A stretch of DNA of 64,000 bases from WLMZ01 sp963732585 (GCA_963732585.1 CAVSZY010000003.1:434001-498000); one strand, 5' to 3'; positions 17,423 to 26,660 are shown, numbered from the stretch's first letter. The notes: generated from the letters alone by a model not told the origin. Numbers and translations are program-made.

Positions 17423-17701
17423 TCAACTCGCGCGTAGGTAGCGCTGCAGCGCTTGTCGAATGACCTCCGAGGTGGTGACACCATCCTTGGCTGCACGTGC
17501 CGCGAGCCGATCATTGAGGGCGGGATCGAGTCGGACCGACTCGACAGTTGACGCGGCACCTCCCCCAAGGGTGGGTCGTCCCCGTTTGCTGCGTCGGGCG
17601 ATGAGCGCGACAGGGTCGTAGCCGCGTTCGGCCTCATCGGCGAGTGCATCGATCTCCGCATCGGAGATTGGTTGTCCGGTCGAGGTTCGTGCTGTGGTCA
17701 T
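17423..17701 (-). CDS. Ribbon-helix-helix (CopG-type) antitoxin-like protein, orphan
   Basis: The 92-residue protein ends with VESVRLDPALNDRLAARAAK then DGVTTSEVIRQALQRYLRAS, a classic ribbon-helix-helix DNA-binding unit at its C-terminus, preceded by DAEIDALADEAERGYDP, common in VapB/BrnA-like antitoxins. No toxin frame follows downstream (lower coordinates); that side holds decayed sequence. The IS element begins 44 bases upstream. It may be a remnant of a two-gene module. Confidence 0.75.
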   Translation of the reverse strand: MTTARTSTGQPISDAEIDALADEAERGYDPVALIARRSKRGRPTLGGGAASTVESVRLDPALNDRLAARAAKDGVTTSEVIRQALQRYLRAS

Positions 17702-17745
17702 GTTTCGAGCACCTGGTCAATGGGCGCGCTCCTGAAACGTCGTTC

Positions 17746-19555
17746 CTAGGAGCGTGCTGAGTAATCCGAGGAATCTGGTCGGGGTGCTCGCGTTTGGGGT
17801 TGGCGCGTGAAAAAATTGTGGGGTGCAAGGTTCGTCTGTCGCTGATCGTGAGTTTTTGGATGCCGCAGCGTTGTGTGGCCATCTCGTGCGGCCGGGTTCG
17901 GTCCACGCGTTTTTGGCTGAGCATCGTCAGCGCTTGTTTCCGGATGAGATGTTCGCCGATCTGTTCAGGTCTGGGCGTGGCCGTCCGTCGGTGCCGGCTG
18001 ACGTTGTGGCGACGGTGATGGTGTTGCAGGCGTTGGAGGGCGTGTCGGATCGTGAGGCGATGGAACGACTCTCGACGAACATCGCTTGGAAAGCGGCGTG
18101 CGGGTTGGCGTTGACTGATGAGGCGTTCCATTCAACGGTGCTGGTGTTGTGGCGCCGCAAGATCGAGAACTCCGACCGTCCGAAACGGATCTTCGACATC
18201 GTTCGCCAAGTGATCGATGAGTGCGGTGTCATCGTCGGGAAGAAGCGTCGAGTGTTGGACTCGACGGTGCTCGATGATGCGGTCGCCCGCCAAGACACGA
18301 TCACGATGCTGGTCGCCCAGATCGGTCGGGTCCGCAAACTGATCCCCGAGATCGCTGGTGTGTACGTGCGTCAGCACAATCTTGCTGGTGGCCGCCCGCC
18401 GTGTGATTGGGACGACCCCGCCGACCGGGACCGGTTGGTGTCCGAACTTGTTGAGGACGCGAACACTCTCGTGTGGTCGATCGAGGACCTGGTCGATGAC
18501 GGGTTTGTGCTCACCGATACTCAGACCGACGCGGTTGCTTTGTTGGCGTTGGTCGCTGGTCAAGACGTCGAACCCGGTGACCGGCCCGGCCAGTGGCGGA
18601 TCGCTCGGCGCACTGCTGAGGATCGGGTGATCTCGACCGTCGATCCCGAGTCACGTCACGCTCACAAAACCCGTCGGTCCTATCGTGACGGTTACAAGGC
18701 TCATGTCGCGGCCGAACCCGAAACCGGGTTGGTGACGGCGTGTGATCTTGGTGCGGGGAACGTCGGTGACAGCCAAGCCGCACCCGGGCTGATCGCTGAG
18801 GAGCCAGCCGGCACCGAGGTGCTCGGTGATAGCGCATATTCCGCTGGCGAGTTCCGCGACCATCTTGACGAGCGTGGCATGCTCCCGGTCATCAAGCCTC
18901 AGCCGTTACAACCAGCAGTGCCGGGCGGGTACACGCTCGATGATTTCACGATCAACCTCGAAGCCGGGACGGTCACCTGTCCTGAAGGTGTCACCGTGAC
19001 GATCAACAACTCGCGCACGGCCCGGTTCAAGAAGCATTGCGACACGTGCCCGGTCCGGTCGAAATGCACGAAAGCGAAAGCCGGGCGCACGATCGTGCTC
19101 CACGAACATCACCAGCACCTCGCTGCCGCCCGAGCCCAAGCAGCCACTGTCGAGTTCGACGAGGTGTATCGCCAGCACCGACCAATGATCGAACGGACCA
19201 TCGCCTGGCTCGTCAAGGACAATCATCGCCGACTCAGATACCGGGGGATCGAGAAGAACCAGATCGCCTGGTCACTGCGATGCGCAGCCGTGAACCTGAA
19301 ACGACTCCTCAAACTCGGGCTCGTCAACGACAACGGTTGGACCATCGCAACAGCAGCCTGAACGGTGAGCCGGAACGGTTCTGACGCCACCCACAACGAC
19401 CTCAAAGCAGGAGACGGGCACAGCCGCACTCATCGACTCGCCCAGCCCGAAATCCGAACGATCGACCCGGCCCTTCACACCGCCCACGAGAACCCTTACC
19501 GGCCACCCCGCCGACCAGCCGCCGCAAAATACCGCTTTGATCAGCAGGGTCCTAG
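17746..19555 (+). mobile_element. IS1182-family insertion sequence, complete
   Basis: The element encloses one transposase gene. Its ends are imperfect inverted repeats: the left end reads GAGCGTGCTGAGTAA after CTAG at 17746-17749, and the right end read in reverse is GACCCTGCTGATCAAA before CTAG at 19552-19555. The two CTAG copies look like a 4-bp target duplication. The right copy supplies the TAG stop of the lactate dehydrogenase gene, and the left junction suggests the insertion fell exactly at that stop codon. Confidence 0.8.
17823..19361 (+). CDS. IS1182-family transposase (DDE type)
   Basis: The 512-residue protein has the family's N-terminal helical region (PDEMFADLFRSGRGRPSVPA, VSDREAMERLSTNIAWKAAC, GL), a first catalytic Asp in KKRRVLDSTVLDDAVA, a second in VLGDSAYSAGEFRD, the Cys-rich CDTCPVRSKCTKAKAGR insert, and the catalytic Glu region RPMIERTIAWLVKDNHRRLRYRG. 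It appears full length and intact, so the element may still be mobile. The GTG start at 17823 is the most upstream reasonable one. Confidence 0.92.
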   Translation: MQGSSVADREFLDAAALCGHLVRPGSVHAFLAEHRQRLFPDEMFADLFRSGRGRPSVPADVVATVMVLQALEGVSDREAMERLSTNIAWKAACGLALTDEAFHSTVLVLWRRKIENSDRPKRIFDIVRQVIDECGVIVGKKRRVLDSTVLDDAVARQDTITMLVAQIGRVRKLIPEIAGVYVRQHNLAGGRPPCDWDDPADRDRLVSELVEDANTLVWSIEDLVDDGFVLTDTQTDAVALLALVAGQDVEPGDRPGQWRIARRTAEDRVISTVDPESRHAHKTRRSYRDGYKAHVAAEPETGLVTACDLGAGNVGDSQAAPGLIAEEPAGTEVLGDSAYSAGEFRDHLDERGMLPVIKPQPLQPAVPGGYTLDDFTINLEAGTVTCPEGVTVTINNSRTARFKKHCDTCPVRSKCTKAKAGRTIVLHEHHQHLAAARAQAATVEFDEVYRQHRPMIERTIAWLVKDNHRRLRYRGIEKNQIAWSLRCAAVNLKRLLKLGLVNDNGWTIATAA

Positions 19556-20763
19556 GCGAGTACCGAGCGGTCGAGCTCGGCTACCGATCCGGCACCGATG
19601 AGGGTCATGGTGCGGGTGACATCGGCTTGGAACCATTGCAGCAGGCGGTCGACGCCAGCTTCGCCGCCGGCACCCAGGGCATAGAGGTAGGCGCGTCCGG
19701 CGGTGCACCATGAGGCCCCGGCTGCGAGGGCCTTGACGATGTCGCTGCCGCGACGGATGCCCCCGTCGCAGACGATCTCGCTTCGCCCACCGATCATGTC
19801 GGCGACGGGAGCGACGAGCGTGAACGTTCCGGGGGAGTTGTCGAGCTGGCGTCCGCCGTGGTTGGAGAGGATGACGGCGTCGACGCCGTGGTCGGCGGCG
19901 ATGACCGCGTCTTGCACGCATTGAATGCCCTTGACCATGATCTTGCCGCTCCACACCGAGCGCAGCCAGGCAATGTCGTCCCAGGACAGCGACGGGTCGA
20001 ACTGCGAGTTGACGTAGTCGGACAGGGTGACAGCGGTGCCGCCGTCACCGACGGAACGGCCGACGACGTTGGCGAAACGGATCGGCTCATTGCGCAGCAG
20101 ATCGATCGTCCATCGAGGGTGGCGGGCGCCGTCGACAATGGTGGCAGGGCCGATCTTGGGTGGCAGAGAGAAGCCGCGGCGCACGTCGCGTTCACGGCGT
20201 CCGAAGACGGCGGTATCGACGGTGAGCATCAGCGCTTCGTAGCGGGCATCGGCGGCGCGTTGGATCATCTCGGCGACGAGGCCACGATCACGCCAGGCGT
20301 AGACCTGGAACCACAGGCGTCCGTCGCTGACGGCGCGGACTTCTTCGATCGAGCGGGTGCTCAGCGTGGACAGCGTGTACGGCAGATCGGCCCGAGCCGC
20401 CGAGCGGGCGACGGCCAGTTCGCCCTGCGGATCGGCGATTCGGGTGAAGCCGGTCGGGGCGAGCGCCAGCGGGAAGGGCACGGCACTGCCGAGGATCGAG
20501 GTTGTCGTGTCGACGCTGGGCAGTCCTCGCAGCACGCGTGGCTGGAAGTAGCTGTCGGCGAAGGCGCGGGTGTTGGCGGCAAGCGTGCGTTCGTCTTCGG
20601 CGCCGCCGTCGATGTAGTCGAACACGCCGCCAGGCAGCCGTCGTTTGGCGATGGCGCGCAGGTCGTCAACGCAGGCGGCGTGGGCCAGGCGGCGTTGGAT
20701 GGGGTCGGTTTCGATTTTCTGGAAGCGGACGACAGATCGGAGGGTTTCGATCGGATTCACCAT
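19552..20763 (-). CDS. lldD: L-lactate dehydrogenase/oxidase-type FMN alpha-hydroxy acid oxidoreductase
   Basis: The 403-residue protein has the FMN-dependent alpha-hydroxy-acid dehydrogenase signature: GGVFDYIDGGAEDERTLAAN, PFPLALAPTGFTRI, WFQVYAWRDRG, VKGIQCVQDAVIAADHGVDA and VILSNHGGRQLD, whose His near residue 300 is the catalytic base. It oxidises L-lactate to pyruvate. Its start overlaps the rhaB stop by 7 bases, so it belongs to the rhamnose operon, where the aldolase/dehydrogenase step yields lactate. Its stop codon lies within the CTAG target duplication of the IS element; the protein appears complete. Confidence 0.85.
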   Translation of the reverse strand: MVNPIETLRSVVRFQKIETDPIQRRLAHAACVDDLRAIAKRRLPGGVFDYIDGGAEDERTLAANTRAFADSYFQPRVLRGLPSVDTTTSILGSAVPFPLALAPTGFTRIADPQGELAVARSAARADLPYTLSTLSTRSIEEVRAVSDGRLWFQVYAWRDRGLVAEMIQRAADARYEALMLTVDTAVFGRRERDVRRGFSLPPKIGPATIVDGARHPRWTIDLLRNEPIRFANVVGRSVGDGGTAVTLSDYVNSQFDPSLSWDDIAWLRSVWSGKIMVKGIQCVQDAVIAADHGVDAVILSNHGGRQLDNSPGTFTLVAPVADMIGGRSEIVCDGGIRRGSDIVKALAAGASWCTAGRAYLYALGAGGEAGVDRLLQWFQADVTRTMTLIGAGSVAELDRSVLA

Positions 20764-22199
20764 GGGTCATACCTTGTCAGTCGGAAGCTGTGGGCGGTTG
20801 TCTGGCGGAGCTCGGCGAGCGTGCCGAGTCGCGCGCCGATGGCACGGGCCTGGAGGAGCACGTTGCCGAGGGCGGTGGCTTCCACCGGTCCGGCGATCAC
20901 CGGGCGGCGGGTGGCCTGGGCGGTGAGCTGGCAGAGCAGTTCATTCTGTGAACCGCCGCCGACCACGTGCACCGTCGTGATGGTTTGGCCGGTGAGGGAT
21001 TCGGCTTGGTCGATCGTGCGGGCGTAGGCGGCGGCGAGCGAGTCGAGGATCACCCGGGTGGTCTCGAAGGGTGTCGTCGGCGGCTCGCCACCAGCGGCTT
21101 CGACCGCAGTGGCGATGCGCTGGGGCATGTCGTCGGGGGCGATGAACGCAGGGTCGTCGACATCGATCAGCGTGCGTGACTCAGCGGCAGCGGCGGCACC
21201 CGCCAGCAGTTGGGCGAGGTCGGGCGGCCCGTGATCGGCGGCCCAGTGGCGCTGGCACTCCTGCAGCAGCCAGAGCCCACCGAGGTTGCGCAGGAAACGG
21301 ATGGTGCCATCGACGCCGCCTTCGTTGGTGAAGTTCGCCGCTCGGGCGGCGTCGCTGGTGATCGGGGCATTGAGCTCGACCCCGACCAACGACCAGGTAC
21401 CGGAAGCGATGAACGCCGCGTGTGCCTCGGTGGCGGGTACCCCAACGAACGCTGAGGCGGTGTCGTGTGAGCCGACGGTGTTCACCGCCACGGCGTGGGA
21501 GAGGCCGATCTGGTGCGCGACCTCGGGGAGCAGGAGACCACGAATTGTGCCGGGTTGCTCGACTCGGGGGACAAGGCCGTGGGGGAGGCCGAGGCGGTCG
21601 AGGATTACCGTGGACCAGGTGCGCGTCTGGGCGTCGATCAGTCCGGTGGTCGTGGCGTTGGTGTAGTCGGTGGCCAGCACCCCGGTCAGCAGGTACGCGA
21701 TGAGATCGGGGATCAGGGCGATGTGTTCGATCGCCGGCCACAGCGGGTCGTGGCGTTGCGCCGCCAATTGGTAAATCGTGTTGAACGGCAGATGTTGTAA
21801 CCCGTTGATCGCATACAGCTGCGCTGGAGACACGAGAGCATGGACTTCGTCGATGACGGCTGTGGTGGTGCGGGCATCGCGATAGGCCACGGGTGGCGCG
21901 AGCAGATCGCCGCTGGAGTCGAGGCAGCCGTAGTCGACACCCCAGGTGTCGATCCCGATCGATTCCACATGCGGGTAGCGAGCGACCACCTGTTGAAGAC
22001 CGGCGAGAACCTCATCGTGGATGCGCTCGATGTCCCAGCGCAGATGTCCGTCGAGTTCGGTCACGCCGTTGGCGAAGCGGTGGATCTCGTCGAGTTCGAC
22101 ACCGTCGGGGCTGATCAGCCCGGCGATCACCCGACCGCCCGATGCACCTATATCGACCGCGGCGACGACTCGCGGCGCCCCACCGGTCGGTCTCGTCAT
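20757..22199 (-). CDS. rhaB: Rhamnulokinase
   Basis: The 480-residue FGGY-family sugar kinase contains AAVDIGASGGRVIAG (phosphate 1), LDGHLRWDIERIHDEVLAGL, SIGIDTWGVDYGCL, NTVGSHDTASAF (catalytic Asp) and TTVHVVGGGSQNELL (adenosine motif). The GASGGR and TWGVDYGL-like motifs are specific to rhamnulokinases, which phosphorylate L-rhamnulose at O-1 using ATP. Its ATG overlaps the upstream rhaEW stop by 4 bases (ATGA), indicating coupled translation. Confidence 0.9.
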   Translation of the reverse strand: MTRPTGGAPRVVAAVDIGASGGRVIAGLISPDGVELDEIHRFANGVTELDGHLRWDIERIHDEVLAGLQQVVARYPHVESIGIDTWGVDYGCLDSSGDLLAPPVAYRDARTTTAVIDEVHALVSPAQLYAINGLQHLPFNTIYQLAAQRHDPLWPAIEHIALIPDLIAYLLTGVLATDYTNATTTGLIDAQTRTWSTVILDRLGLPHGLVPRVEQPGTIRGLLLPEVAHQIGLSHAVAVNTVGSHDTASAFVGVPATEAHAAFIASGTWSLVGVELNAPITSDAARAANFTNEGGVDGTIRFLRNLGGLWLLQECQRHWAADHGPPDLAQLLAGAAAAAESRTLIDVDDPAFIAPDDMPQRIATAVEAAGGEPPTTPFETTRVILDSLAAAYARTIDQAESLTGQTITTVHVVGGGSQNELLCQLTAQATRRPVIAGPVEATALGNVLLQARAIGARLGTLAELRQTTAHSFRLTRYDPW

Positions 22200-24226
22200 C
22201 GCAGGAACGCAGCGGCGACGCCGGCGTCGACCGGCACATGCAGCCCCGTGGTGTGGGAGAACTCGCTCGAGGTGATCGCCGACACGGCGTTGGCGACATG
22301 CTCGGGAAGGACCTCGCGCTTGAGCAACGTCCGCTGCGCGTAGAACGCGCCGAGTTCATCCTCTGGCACCCCGTAGACGGCGGCGCGGTTCGCGCCCCAA
22401 CCACCGGCGAAGATGCCCGAGCCGCGCACGACGCCATCAGGATTGATGCCGTTTACCCGGATGCCGTGCTCGCCGAGTTCGGCGGCGAGCAGGCGAACCT
22501 GATGGGCCTGGTCGGCCTTCGCCGCCGAATAGGCAATGTTCGACGGCCCGGCGAACACCGAGTTCTTCGACGAGATGTAGACGATGTCGCCGCCGATGCC
22601 CTGGGCGATCATCACTGCGCTCGCCGCCTGGGCGACGAGGAAACTGCCCTTGGCGAGCACGTCGTGGAGCAGGTCCCAATCGGCCTCGGTTGTGTCGCCG
22701 AGGGTCTTGGAGATCGACAACCCGGCGTTGTTGACGACCAGGTCGAGCCCACCGAATGCCAGCGTCGCAGCATCGATCGCGGCCTGCACTGCGGCGGGGT
22801 CGGCGACGTTGACTGCGACGCCGACGGCAACGTCGTTGCCGCCGAGTTCGCCCGCCGCGGCTTGGGCTTTTGCCAGGTCGAGGTCGGCGATGACCACGCA
22901 GGCGCCGTCAGCGGCCAGGCGGGTGGCGATCGCCTTGCCGATCCCGGAGGCTGCGCCGGTGACGAAGGCGACCCGACCGGCGTGGCGCTTCGGGGCGGGC
23001 AGACGCTGCAGCTTGGCTTCCTCCAAGGCCCAGTATTCGATGCGGAATTTCTCGGCCTCGGCGATCGGTTGATAGGTGGAGATCGCCTCTGCGCCACGCA
23101 TCACGTTGATCGCGTTGACGTAGAACTCGCCTGCAACCCGGGCCGTTTGCTTGTCTTTGCCGAACGAGAACATGCCGACGCCGGGTACCAGCACGATCGC
23201 CGGATCCGCGCCGCGCATCGCCGGTGACTCGGCCGTGGCGTGACGCTCGTAGTAGTCGGCATAGTCGGCCCGATAGGCGGCGTGAAGTTCGCGCAGCCTG
23301 GCCACCACATCGTTCAGTGGCGCATCGGCAGCGGTGTCCAGCACCATCGGGCGCACACGCGTGCGGATGAAATGATCGGGGCACGAGGTCCCCAGCCCGG
23401 CCAGACGATCCAATTCTTCGCCGGCGAGAAATTCCAACACCACGTCGTCGTCGGTGTACTGGCCGAGCATCGGCTTATCGGTGGAAGCCAACCCGCGAAT
23501 GAACGGGGCCAAGGCCGCGGCGCGCGCTCGGCGGGCATCGCCGTGGAGCGCCTCGCGGCCCTGCACCGGCTGGCCGAACGGAGAGGGACGACCGGCACGA
23601 GCGATGTACTCGGACGCGGTGCCGATGATCCACAACGAATTCGCTTCGGCCTCGTCACTGGTTGCGCCCCAGGCGGTGATCCCGTGCCCGCCGAGGACCA
23701 CTCCGATGGCGGCGGGGTGGGCGTCGTGGAGCGCAGCGATGTCCAGACCCAATTGGAATCCAGGTCGGCGCCACGGCACCCACAACACCTTGCCGCCGAA
23801 GATCTCAGCTGTGAGGCGCTCGCCGTCGAGAGCGGTCGCCAAGGCGATGCCTGAATCCGGATGGAGGTGATCGACATGCGCGGCGGCGATCAAGCCGTGC
23901 ATCGCCGTGTCGATCGACGGCGCCGCGCCACCCTTGCCATGGCAGCAGAAATCGAAGGCAGCGACCATCTCGTCCTCGCGGTCGACGCCTGGATAGACGT
24001 CGGTGAGCGCCCTCAGACGGTCGAGCCGCAATGTCGATAAACCCGCCGCAGTGAGCGTGGCGAGGTCGCCTCCCGAGCCTTTGACCCACATCAGTTCGAC
24101 GTTCTCGCCGGTCACCGGGTCGATGTCGGTGCCCTTGGCCGAGGTGTTGCCTCCGGCGAAGTTCGTATTCCGTTTATCCGCCCCAAGGCGATGCGAGCGA
24201 GCGAGCAACTCGTCAACGACACTCAT
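22196..24226 (-). CDS. rhaEW: Bifunctional rhamnulose-1-phosphate aldolase / lactaldehyde dehydrogenase (RhaEW)
   Basis: The 676-residue fusion has an N-terminal class II aldolase/adducin domain (about 1-400; NFAGGNTSAKGTDI, WVKGSGGDLATL, HVDHLHPDSGIAL with metal-binding His) and a C-terminal short-chain dehydrogenase (about 415-676; GRVAFVTGAASGIGKAIATR, NNAGLSISK, Tyr/Lys in YSAAKADQAHQ). It splits rhamnulose-1-phosphate into dihydroxyacetone phosphate and L-lactaldehyde, and oxidises the latter to L-lactate. It leads the operon rhaEW-rhaB-lldD; rhamnose isomerase and a transporter are not in the window. The ATG at 24226 is chosen over one four codons upstream. Confidence 0.9.
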   Translation of the reverse strand: MSVVDELLARSHRLGADKRNTNFAGGNTSAKGTDIDPVTGENVELMWVKGSGGDLATLTAAGLSTLRLDRLRALTDVYPGVDREDEMVAAFDFCCHGKGGAAPSIDTAMHGLIAAAHVDHLHPDSGIALATALDGERLTAEIFGGKVLWVPWRRPGFQLGLDIAALHDAHPAAIGVVLGGHGITAWGATSDEAEANSLWIIGTASEYIARAGRPSPFGQPVQGREALHGDARRARAAALAPFIRGLASTDKPMLGQYTDDDVVLEFLAGEELDRLAGLGTSCPDHFIRTRVRPMVLDTAADAPLNDVVARLRELHAAYRADYADYYERHATAESPAMRGADPAIVLVPGVGMFSFGKDKQTARVAGEFYVNAINVMRGAEAISTYQPIAEAEKFRIEYWALEEAKLQRLPAPKRHAGRVAFVTGAASGIGKAIATRLAADGACVVIADLDLAKAQAAAGELGGNDVAVGVAVNVADPAAVQAAIDAATLAFGGLDLVVNNAGLSISKTLGDTTEADWDLLHDVLAKGSFLVAQAASAVMIAQGIGGDIVYISSKNSVFAGPSNIAYSAAKADQAHQVRLLAAELGEHGIRVNGINPDGVVRGSGIFAGGWGANRAAVYGVPEDELGAFYAQRTLLKREVLPEHVANAVSAITSSEFSHTTGLHVPVDAGVAAAFLR

Positions 24227-24273
24227 TGTGCAGGGCACCTCCCGGGCAGAGTCCAGGGCGTCGACGCCAAGAC

Positions 24274-24287
24274 TTGATTCGTTTCAA
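24274..24287. promoter_or_regulatory. LacI-type operator, rhaEW side
   Basis: TTGATTCGTTTCAA is a 14-bp CG-centred palindrome with arms TTGA and TCAA, typical of LacI-family operators. It sits about 50 bases upstream of rhaEW. Together with trailing TGAGG it recurs with one mismatch 90 bases away. Confidence 0.65.
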
Positions 24288-24363
24288 TGAGGCTAGATTG
24301 CCTCTGCCGTTCGCGTCAACCGCGTCCGGTTCTACGTTCGCGACGACGCCACCGATTGAAACA

Positions 24364-24377
24364 TTGACTCGTTTCAA
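24364..24377. promoter_or_regulatory. LacI-type operator, regulator side
   Basis: TTGACTCGTTTCAA followed by TGAGG repeats the 24274 site at 18 of 19 positions, and lies about 50 bases upstream of the LacI-family gene. A half site TTGAAAC at 24356 precedes it. The pair suggests autoregulation and co-operative repression of the divergent promoters. Confidence 0.65.
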
Positions 24378-24427
24378 TGAGGGAATTACGGTAGGGCGCC
24401 GTGCCACAGAGGCGGGGAGAGGGTCGG

Positions 24428-25444
24428 ATGAAGTCGTCGGTCGGCATCAAGGACGTCGCCGCTCGCGCCGAGGTGTCCTTCGGCACCGTCAGCAACGTGC
24501 TCAACGACCCGGGCAAGGTCGCCTCGGCGACTCGCCAACGGGTTCTCGACGCGATTGCCGAGCTGGGCTACGTGCGCAACGAGTCGGCGCGTGCGTTGCG
24601 CTCGGGGACCAGTCGCACGATTGCGCTGGTGGTGCTCGATGCCGCCAACCCCTTCTTCACCGACATCGCCAGCGGCGTTGAGCCGGTGGTCGGCACGCTT
24701 GGTTCGGTGCTGATTGTCTGTGACACCGGTGGCGATCCGCACCGGGAGCTGCGGTATCTCCAGCAACTTCAGGAGCAACGGGTGCAAGGCGTGCTGATCA
24801 CCCCAGTGAGCGATGACGGGTCGGCCATCGCTCGTCTGTCGCAACGTGGTACACCGGTCGTGCTCGTCGATAGTGGGACGCTGCAGCACAAGAGTTGCGC
24901 GGTGTCTGTCGACGACGTGCTCGGCGGCCGCTTGGCGGCTGAGCATCTGATCGACACCGGCCGTCGTCGACTGGCTGTCGTTGGTGGTACCAACGCGGTC
25001 CGCCAGGTTCGTGAGCGGCGACTTGGAGCGCAGGACGCAGTTGCAAACGCCACGCAGCCGATTCGCGTGGAGCACTTCGAGTCGCAAGAATTGTCGATCG
25101 CTGCGGGTCGCCAACTCGGCCGTCAGTTGGCGGCTCTCGACCCGGCCGATCGTCCCGATGGGCTGTTCTGTGTCAACGATCTCGTCGGCCTCGGCGTGAT
25201 GCAGCACCTCCTTGACGTTGGGGTGCACATTCCCGATGAGATTGGCATCATCGGGTACGACGACATCGACTTCGCTCAGATTGCAGCCTGTCCGCTGTCG
25301 TCGCTGCGCCAGCCTCGCGCCGAGCTGGGACGCACGGCGGCTGAGCTGCTCGTCGCTGAGCTCAACCACTCCGTTGGACACCGCCACCGCCAAGTGATGT
25401 TCCAGCCCGAGTTGGTCGTACGAGCCTCAACTCAGCGTCGCTGA
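24428..25444 (+). CDS. LacI family transcriptional regulator of the rhamnose operon
   Basis: The 338-residue protein starts (ATG 24428, after GGGGAGAGGG) with a LacI headpiece: GIKDVAARAEVSFGTVSNVL then NDPGKVASATRQRVLDAIAELGY and the hinge helix ARALRSG. The rest is a periplasmic-binding-like effector domain (FFTDIASGVE, LIDTGRRRLAVVGG, IPDEIGIIGYDDIDFA). It is divergent from rhaEW, with two near-identical palindromes between them. The effector is probably rhamnose or a pathway intermediate; that is inference from position. Confidence 0.88.
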   Translation: MKSSVGIKDVAARAEVSFGTVSNVLNDPGKVASATRQRVLDAIAELGYVRNESARALRSGTSRTIALVVLDAANPFFTDIASGVEPVVGTLGSVLIVCDTGGDPHRELRYLQQLQEQRVQGVLITPVSDDGSAIARLSQRGTPVVLVDSGTLQHKSCAVSVDDVLGGRLAAEHLIDTGRRRLAVVGGTNAVRQVRERRLGAQDAVANATQPIRVEHFESQELSIAAGRQLGRQLAALDPADRPDGLFCVNDLVGLGVMQHLLDVGVHIPDEIGIIGYDDIDFAQIAACPLSSLRQPRAELGRTAAELLVAELNHSVGHRHRQVMFQPELVVRASTQRR

Positions 25445-25541
25445 GCGCAACGCCACCTGGCTCATCTGGGCGGAACGGGAGAACCTCACGGTTCGGCAAT
25501 TGCTTGACCCTTCGGGCGTTGGCCTGGCGATGCCTCACCGG

Positions 25542-26660
25542 TTACTCGAATTCGTCAACCGACCATTCGTCGCGCCATTCGAGCGTGGGTACATCGCCGT
25601 CGAATCGGAACGGGAGCCAGACGTATCGCGAAGTGGACGTGTCCACGCAGGACAGGTCGAGGAGATGACCACAATGTTGAGTCGCCTCGGCGCTGGCGTC
25701 GGGGAGATCGCCCGGGTCGTGATGCTGGGCGTCGGGGTCGAACACCCGAGCCATGATGCGCGCCCAGACAGCGGATGCTTCGCCTGTGACAAAGTAGTCG
25801 CGGGTCTGGTCAGCAAGGTCGGGCATCCAACGATCCGCGATCGCGATGTAGAGGTCGCGTTTAGCAGGATGGCGGAACACCGATGAGATCTGCGAATTGA
25901 ATGAGGTGCGCGACGTGTCATTCGGATGCGGATCGCCGAGAACCGTCCACGGTCCGTGATGCGTGGACGCAGACGCGACCTCGGACGGGTTTGGGTAGTA
26001 GCCGGTGGTTCCCGACGTCACCAAGTAGTGAATTCCGGCGCGTTCGAAGTGCGCCGGTGCTTCCCGGACGAAGGGCGGACAACCACGAGGAAAGTGGGTG
26101 GTGTAGTTGCCGGTGACGTTGGTGTAATCGGCGTCGAGATCGGCGCAGATCAGGTCACTGTGAACACGTTCGAAGTAGTAGTACGCCTTTCCGTCGGCAG
26201 GGTCGATGACCAGGTCGAAGTCGCCGGCGCTCATCCCGAGCGGCTGCAGACCGGTACGCACGATCGTGTAGGGACCGGTGATGCGGTCGGCCACGAGGAC
26301 CGTCGAACGCTGCACTCCATCTGCACCCATGATCTTGAGCCAACAGACGAATTGGCCGGTGCGAGCGTTCCTGATGATGTGCGGTCGATCCACCATCTGC
26401 GCTGGATGTAACGGTGACTCGGGGTCGTTCTCATTCGGCGGGATGATCAACCCGAGGTCGGTCCAGTGACTGAGGTCGGTGGACGAGTAGCAGCGGATTC
26501 CCCAATGCCAGATCCCGTTGCGCGGACGCGTGTGTTCTTTGTTCTCCCCATACCAGTGGAAGGCGCCGTCGACTTCCAGCACCGAGCCGCCGTGGGCGTG
26601 GATCGGTTTGCCAGCTGAGTCGAGCCATACGGCTCCCGGTCGGATCATCGCAGTCGTCAT
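25542..26660 (-). CDS. Glycoside hydrolase family 43-like beta-propeller protein
   Basis: The 372-residue protein has five-bladed-propeller features: HAHGGSVLEVDGAFHWYGEN, HWGIRCYSSTDLSHWTDLGL, RPHIIRNARTGQFVCW, ADRITGPYTIV, GDFDLVIDPADGKAYYYFER and HYLVTSGTTGYYPN. These fit GH43-type arabinosidases/galactosidases and relatives. No signal peptide is visible. A GGAGAAGGAA ribosome site precedes the ATG. Neighbouring rhamnose genes suggest a role on rhamnose-containing oligosaccharides, but the specificity cannot be read directly. Parts of it recur as a fossil at 17.2 kb. Confidence 0.75.
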   Translation of the reverse strand: MTTAMIRPGAVWLDSAGKPIHAHGGSVLEVDGAFHWYGENKEHTRPRNGIWHWGIRCYSSTDLSHWTDLGLIIPPNENDPESPLHPAQMVDRPHIIRNARTGQFVCWLKIMGADGVQRSTVLVADRITGPYTIVRTGLQPLGMSAGDFDLVIDPADGKAYYYFERVHSDLICADLDADYTNVTGNYTTHFPRGCPPFVREAPAHFERAGIHYLVTSGTTGYYPNPSEVASASTHHGPWTVLGDPHPNDTSRTSFNSQISSVFRHPAKRDLYIAIADRWMPDLADQTRDYFVTGEASAVWARIMARVFDPDAQHHDPGDLPDASAEATQHCGHLLDLSCVDTSTSRYVWLPFRFDGDVPTLEWRDEWSVDEFE

